This document shows, piece after piece, positions 59,230 to 64,000 of a DNA stretch of 64,000 bases. Position 1 is the first letter of the stretch. Every line of letters begins with the position of its first letter. Under the pieces are notes generated by a model that was given only the letters and a program-made list of their open reading frames with translations, did not search any database and was not told where the DNA came from. This stretch comes from Betaproteobacteria bacterium (lineage in GTDB: Bacteria > Pseudomonadota > Gammaproteobacteria > Burkholderiales > Usitatibacteraceae), in contig JADJMI010000005.1 of the NCBI GenBank assembly GCA_016709665.1, positions 248,001-312,000 on the forward strand, in the 5' to 3' direction. A program made the position numbers and the translations under genes.

Positions 59230-59919
59230 CTACCGGCGCAGGGAGGCGTCCTCGACGAGGACGTCGAACGCGTAGCCGGCGCCCATCTTCACGTCGGTGC
59301 GCACGGTGCCACGGGCGGTGACGATCTCGCCCATGCTGGCCGGCTCCTTCGTGGTGACGATGAGGTCGTGCGTGTTGTCGGCCGCCTTGCCCGTGCCGTC
59401 CTGGATGTGCAGCCAGTTCTTGTTCATGATCCCGGAGGTCACCTTCACCACCTTGCCGCGGACGGTGACGGTCTTGTCCTTGAGGGCGCCCTTGCCGCCC
59501 ACGACCTCGGCCACGGTCTTCGCGTCCGCGCCGGTGGCCTTGGCCACCTTTTCCACGCCCGCGGCGGGCTGGGCCGCGCCGTGCGGGTTGCTCTCGGCCT
59601 TGGCCTGCTTGCCGGCCGTGCCGCCGAGCTGCCCGAACCAGATCTTGTCGAACTTGCGGTTGAGGGTCTTGCTCTCGAAGTTGGGCATCATCGAGGCGTT
59701 CTCGACGGTGATCTTCTCGCCCTTCCTGATGCCGGCGCGCGTGACGGCGACCCATTTCTCCCCCTCGGCGGTCTTCAGGCGCACGTAGGTATAGGCGTCG
59801 ACGTCGATCACCTCGAGCGCTTCGCCCTGCAGCTTCGTGAACTGGGGCGGCGCGGAGGATTGGGAGAAGGCGGCCGTGGCGGCGAGGGCGACGACGGCGG
59901 CGAAAAGGCGCAGTTTCAT
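59230..59919 (-). CDS. Exported OB-fold/NrfJ-like protein
   Basis: 229-residue secreted protein: signal peptide (MKLRLFAAVVALAATAAFSQ), a first domain with VIDVDAYTYVRLKTAEGEKW, a low-complexity Ala/Lys linker, and a C-terminal OB-like domain. The C-terminal domain has VTVRGKVVKVTSGIMNKNWL, then HIQDGTG and GEIVTARGTVRTD. The C-terminal part resembles NrfJ and other small periplasmic OB-fold proteins often found beside cytochrome genes. Exact function unknown. It is followed upstream on the same strand by a cytochrome c gene (100 bases between), so they may be co-transcribed. Confidence 0.75.
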   Translation of the reverse strand: MKLRLFAAVVALAATAAFSQSSAPPQFTKLQGEALEVIDVDAYTYVRLKTAEGEKWVAVTRAGIRKGEKITVENASMMPNFESKTLNRKFDKIWFGQLGGTAGKQAKAESNPHGAAQPAAGVEKVAKATGADAKTVAEVVGGKGALKDKTVTVRGKVVKVTSGIMNKNWLHIQDGTGKAADNTHDLIVTTKEPASMGEIVTARGTVRTDVKMGAGYAFDVLVEDASLRR

Positions 59920-60019
59920 GGCGGCGAATCCGGGTCGGAAAGCGGCCATGATGGCCCAGAACGGCCGGGCGCGGTTGAGGGGCGTCAACCGCGCCTTTCG
60001 TGTCGCCGCGGGCCGACGG

Positions 60020-60817
60020 CTACTTCGCCGCGAGCTTCTCCCGCGTGAAGACGTAGCTCGAGGTGGCCAGGGGCTTGTGGCACGCGAGGCACTCGGCGTG
60101 GTTGGCCGCGGCGCGGGGTTTCCTCTCGCCATCGAGGAGCGCGTAGTGCCAGTCGCCGTTGCGCACGATCTCGGGAATCGCCGCGCCCCACCCGGCGCCG
60201 CGGGCCATGATCGCGTAGGCGAGGGCCTTGCCCGGCACGAGTTCGCCGCGCTCGCCGCGCTTGAGCGCGCCCTTCGCGTCGCGCTCGGCCTCGTGCGTGA
60301 CGGACATCACCACGGACCCGTCGGGCAGTTCCCGGCCCGCCCGGGCGGCATCGCGCGCGGCGGCGTTCGCGAGGAACACCGTCACTCGGCCCTGCTCCGG
60401 AGCCTCCTGGGCGTGGTAGCGGGCGAACGCGTCGGGATAGCCCGCGGGAAAGGTCGCCTTCGTCGCGAAGGCGGCGAGCTTCGCGGAACGCACCCCGGGC
60501 GCCGCGCCGGGCAGCGAACCGTAGTACGCGGTGATGCCGGCGACCTGCGAGGCGTCGAGCGCCTTCGCGATGGGGGCCATCACGTCGCTCTTGCGGTTGC
60601 CCGAGCGGAAGGCCTCGATCTGGGCGGCGAGGTAGGCCGGGGGCTGCGCCGCGAGATTCGGGATGTGCGCGGCGACGCTGGCGCCATCCTCGCCATGGCA
60701 CCCGGCGCAGGTGGCGAGCACGGGTGGCTTGCGGGAAACGCCGGCGGGCTCGAGCGCCGATACGGAGGAGCCGGCGAGGAGGGCCGGCAGGACGAGGGCG
60801 GGCAGGCGAAGGCGCAT
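60020..60817 (-). CDS. Cytochrome c/cytochrome P460 fusion protein
   Basis: 265-residue exported dihaem protein. Signal peptide residues 1-20. N-terminal class I cytochrome c domain with CAGCH (37-41) and the ASQVAGITAYYGSLPG helix typical of c4/c5-like domains. C-terminal domain from about 115 resembles cytochrome P460: FPAGYPDAFARYH, GRELPDGSVVMSV, and a final CLACH (243-247) followed by SSYVFTREKL. P460 proteins carry a cross-linked haem and oxidise hydroxylamine or detoxify NO. Whether the Lys cross-link exists here cannot be seen. The fused cytochrome would be its electron acceptor. It is divergent from metH. Confidence 0.8.
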   Translation of the reverse strand: MRLRLPALVLPALLAGSSVSALEPAGVSRKPPVLATCAGCHGEDGASVAAHIPNLAAQPPAYLAAQIEAFRSGNRKSDVMAPIAKALDASQVAGITAYYGSLPGAAPGVRSAKLAAFATKATFPAGYPDAFARYHAQEAPEQGRVTVFLANAAARDAARAGRELPDGSVVMSVTHEAERDAKGALKRGERGELVPGKALAYAIMARGAGWGAAIPEIVRNGDWHYALLDGERKPRAAANHAECLACHKPLATSSYVFTREKLAAK

Positions 60818-60899
60818 GGGACGCTCCGGGGCGAATGGGCGATACCTTGGACCACGCGATTGTCTTGCGGAAGCGGACACGGGCGCCATCCCGGTGCGT

Positions 60900-60928
60900 T
60901 TGCCGCCCCCCGGGGCTTGGCGTAAAAT
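60900..60928 (+). promoter_or_regulatory. metH promoter
   Basis: TTGCCG (60900-60905) and TAAAAT (60923-60928) are 17 bases apart, matching the sigma70 consensus at four and five positions. The predicted start of transcription is near 60935, so the RNA would begin at the very first helix of the riboswitch. Confidence 0.7.
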
Positions 60929-60935
60929 CGGGGCC

Positions 60936-60990
60936 AGCGCCGATTTGACCGTTCAGCTTGCGGGCGCTCTACAAATGCCGCTAAAGCGAC
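60936..60990 (+). promoter_or_regulatory. SAM-II riboswitch
   Basis: The leader fits the SAM-II (SAM-alpha) aptamer. P1 is AGCGCC (60936-60941) with GGCGCT (60963-60968). The conserved GATTTGACCGT follows P1, and the 3' strand ACAAATGCCGCTAAAG (60971-60986) carries the AAAUG and GCUAAA blocks. A pseudoknot is possible between GCGG (60960-60963) and CCGC (60978-60981). SAM-II switches turn off methionine/SAM genes when SAM is high. Here it lies between a promoter and an intrinsic terminator, so control by early termination is inferred. The class is best known from alphaproteobacteria. Confidence 0.88.
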
Positions 60991-60998
60991 TGGCCCCG

Positions 60999-61026
60999 AA
61001 CCCGTCGCCCGAGCCGACGGGTTTTT
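60999..61026 (+). terminator. Intrinsic terminator of the metH leader
   Basis: CCCGTCG (61001-61007) pairs perfectly with CGACGGG (61015-61021), extended by AA/TT to 9 bp, loop CCCGAGC, followed by five T. It lies 9 bases after the riboswitch and 21 bases before the metH ATG. A competing 5-bp pairing GCGAC (60986-60990) with GTCGC (61004-61008) would break its 5' arm and could act as antiterminator. Confidence 0.88.
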
Positions 61027-61046
61027 CGTTTTCAGGACAATCGATC

Positions 61047-63472
<2,426 letters not shown>

Positions 63473-63476
<4 letters not shown>

Positions 63477-64000
63477 TCGGGCTCTCCGGCCTCATCACGC
63501 CCTCGCTCGAGGAGATGGCGCACGTCGCCAAGGAGATGGAGCGCCTCGGGTTCAAGATCCCGCTGCTCATCGGCGGGGCCACCACCTCGCGCACGCACAC
63601 GGCCGTCAAGATCGAGCCCGGCTACTCGGGCCCCGTGGTGTGGGTTCCGGACGCCTCCCGCGCCGTGGGTGTCGCCACGCACCTGTCGAGCGAGGAAAGC
63701 CGCGACACCTTCGTGGCCGACACGCGCGCCGACTACGTGAAGGTGCGCGACGCCCACGCGAAGAAGACGGGGCAGAAGTCCGTCTCGCTGGAGTCGGCGC
63801 GCGCCAACCGCGCGAAGATCGACTGGAAGGCATACGCGCCCCCGAAGCCGAAGCAGGCGGGCCGCGTGTCCCTCAAGAACTACCCGCTCGACAAGCTGGT
63901 GCCCTTCATCGACTGGGCGCCGTTCTTCCAGACGTGGGACCTCGCGGGCAAGTACCCCGACATCCTGCAGGATGCGGTGGTGGGCGAGGCCGCGCGCAAC
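63473..64000 (+). CDS. metH: Methionine synthase, C-terminal part (frame-shifted continuation, 3' end outside window)
   Basis: Continuation of metH in the -1 frame relative to the first part. It starts at the ATG that overlaps the TGA, MIGLSGLITPSLEEMAHVAK, completes the B12-binding Rossmann domain (IPLLIGGATTSRTHTAVKIE), and enters the AdoMet-activation domain (FIDWAPFFQTWDLAGKYPDI). The frame is still open at the window end. If translated separately from ATG 63473, the B12 domain would be split in two after its fourth strand, which is unlikely to work. One continuous gene with an indel or sequencing error is the better reading. Confidence 0.85.

Noticed and set aside
60928..60999. Outer 8-bp helix TCGGGGCC/GGCCCCGA enclosing the metH riboswitch
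   Set aside because: Its 5' arm overlaps the end of the -10 box and lies before the predicted transcription start, so it is probably not in the RNA.
60936..61026. SAH riboswitch as the metH leader element
   Set aside because: Common ahead of ahcY/metH in betaproteobacteria, but the conserved GATTTGACCGT and GCTAAA blocks fit SAM-II and the SAH-switch core is not present.

Overview
The window is very GC-rich, densely packed chromosomal DNA from a proteobacterium, most likely a betaproteobacterium of the Burkholderiales or a close relative. This is inferred from two orphan TctC/Bug solute-binding proteins, the organic-acid catabolic clusters, a Tim44-like protein, a cytochrome P460-type protein and the general gene content. 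No rRNA, tRNA, CRISPR array, insertion sequence or prophage was seen. Many neighbouring genes overlap by 4 bases (ATGA, GTGA or TTGA), so translational coupling is the rule.

Layout. 1-5.6 kb: acyl-CoA/organic-acid genes (two-subunit CoA-transferase, LarA-like protein, acyl-CoA ligase, TctC). 5.7-8.9 kb: a twelve-haem cytochrome and a frameshifted methyltransferase gene. 9-13.7 kb: two MFS exporters, a small lipoprotein, a rhodanese and an M20 amidohydrolase that ends in a palindromic repeat. 13.7-20.4 kb: a copper/silver efflux operon (cusC-cusB-cusA-cusF with a small Cys/His-rich protein ahead of it). It is followed by a metal-promoter-like sequence, the first codons of what looks like a heavy-metal-associated gene, and a 48-base run of G that probably marks damaged or misassembled sequence. 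20.9-27.2 kb: a methyltransferase, a thiol dioxygenase-crotonase pair, an OPT transporter and a haem-sensor diguanylate cyclase. 27.2-35.8 kb: a catabolic operon (FAD oxidase, class III CoA-transferase, TctC, LacI regulator, IlvD/Edd dehydratase, FAD oxidoreductase, CMD protein) behind an operator-bearing promoter. 35.8-43.3 kb: an osmoprotectant-type transporter, a HigBA-like toxin-antitoxin pair with a palindromic operator, a DHCW cupin, and an ABC transporter whose permease is fused to an M1 peptidase.

43.3-49.9 kb holds the most unusual locus. A degenerate-SIR2/TIR protein and a membrane-spanning STAND NTPase with a TPR tail form one operon. It is transcribed divergently from a protein with TRAF-binding-type TPRs, a SLOG-like domain and a class III nucleotide cyclase. 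This looks like a nucleotide- and NAD-centred conflict or stress-signalling system. 49.9-60.8 kb: a Ca2+/H+ antiporter, a TPR protein, the ABC-F protein Uup, a Tim44-like protein, a TlpA-like thioredoxin, a GspE/PilB ATPase with an intact c-di-GMP-binding MshEN motif, an OB-fold protein and a cytochrome c-P460 fusion. 60.9-64 kb: metH behind a sigma70-type promoter, a SAM-II riboswitch and an intrinsic terminator. The metH frame is broken inside the B12-binding domain and the gene runs off the window.

Three sites (the 4-G run at 8021, the G run at 20586 and the GCGCG at 63465) look like indel or assembly problems and should be checked against reads before biological conclusions are drawn.
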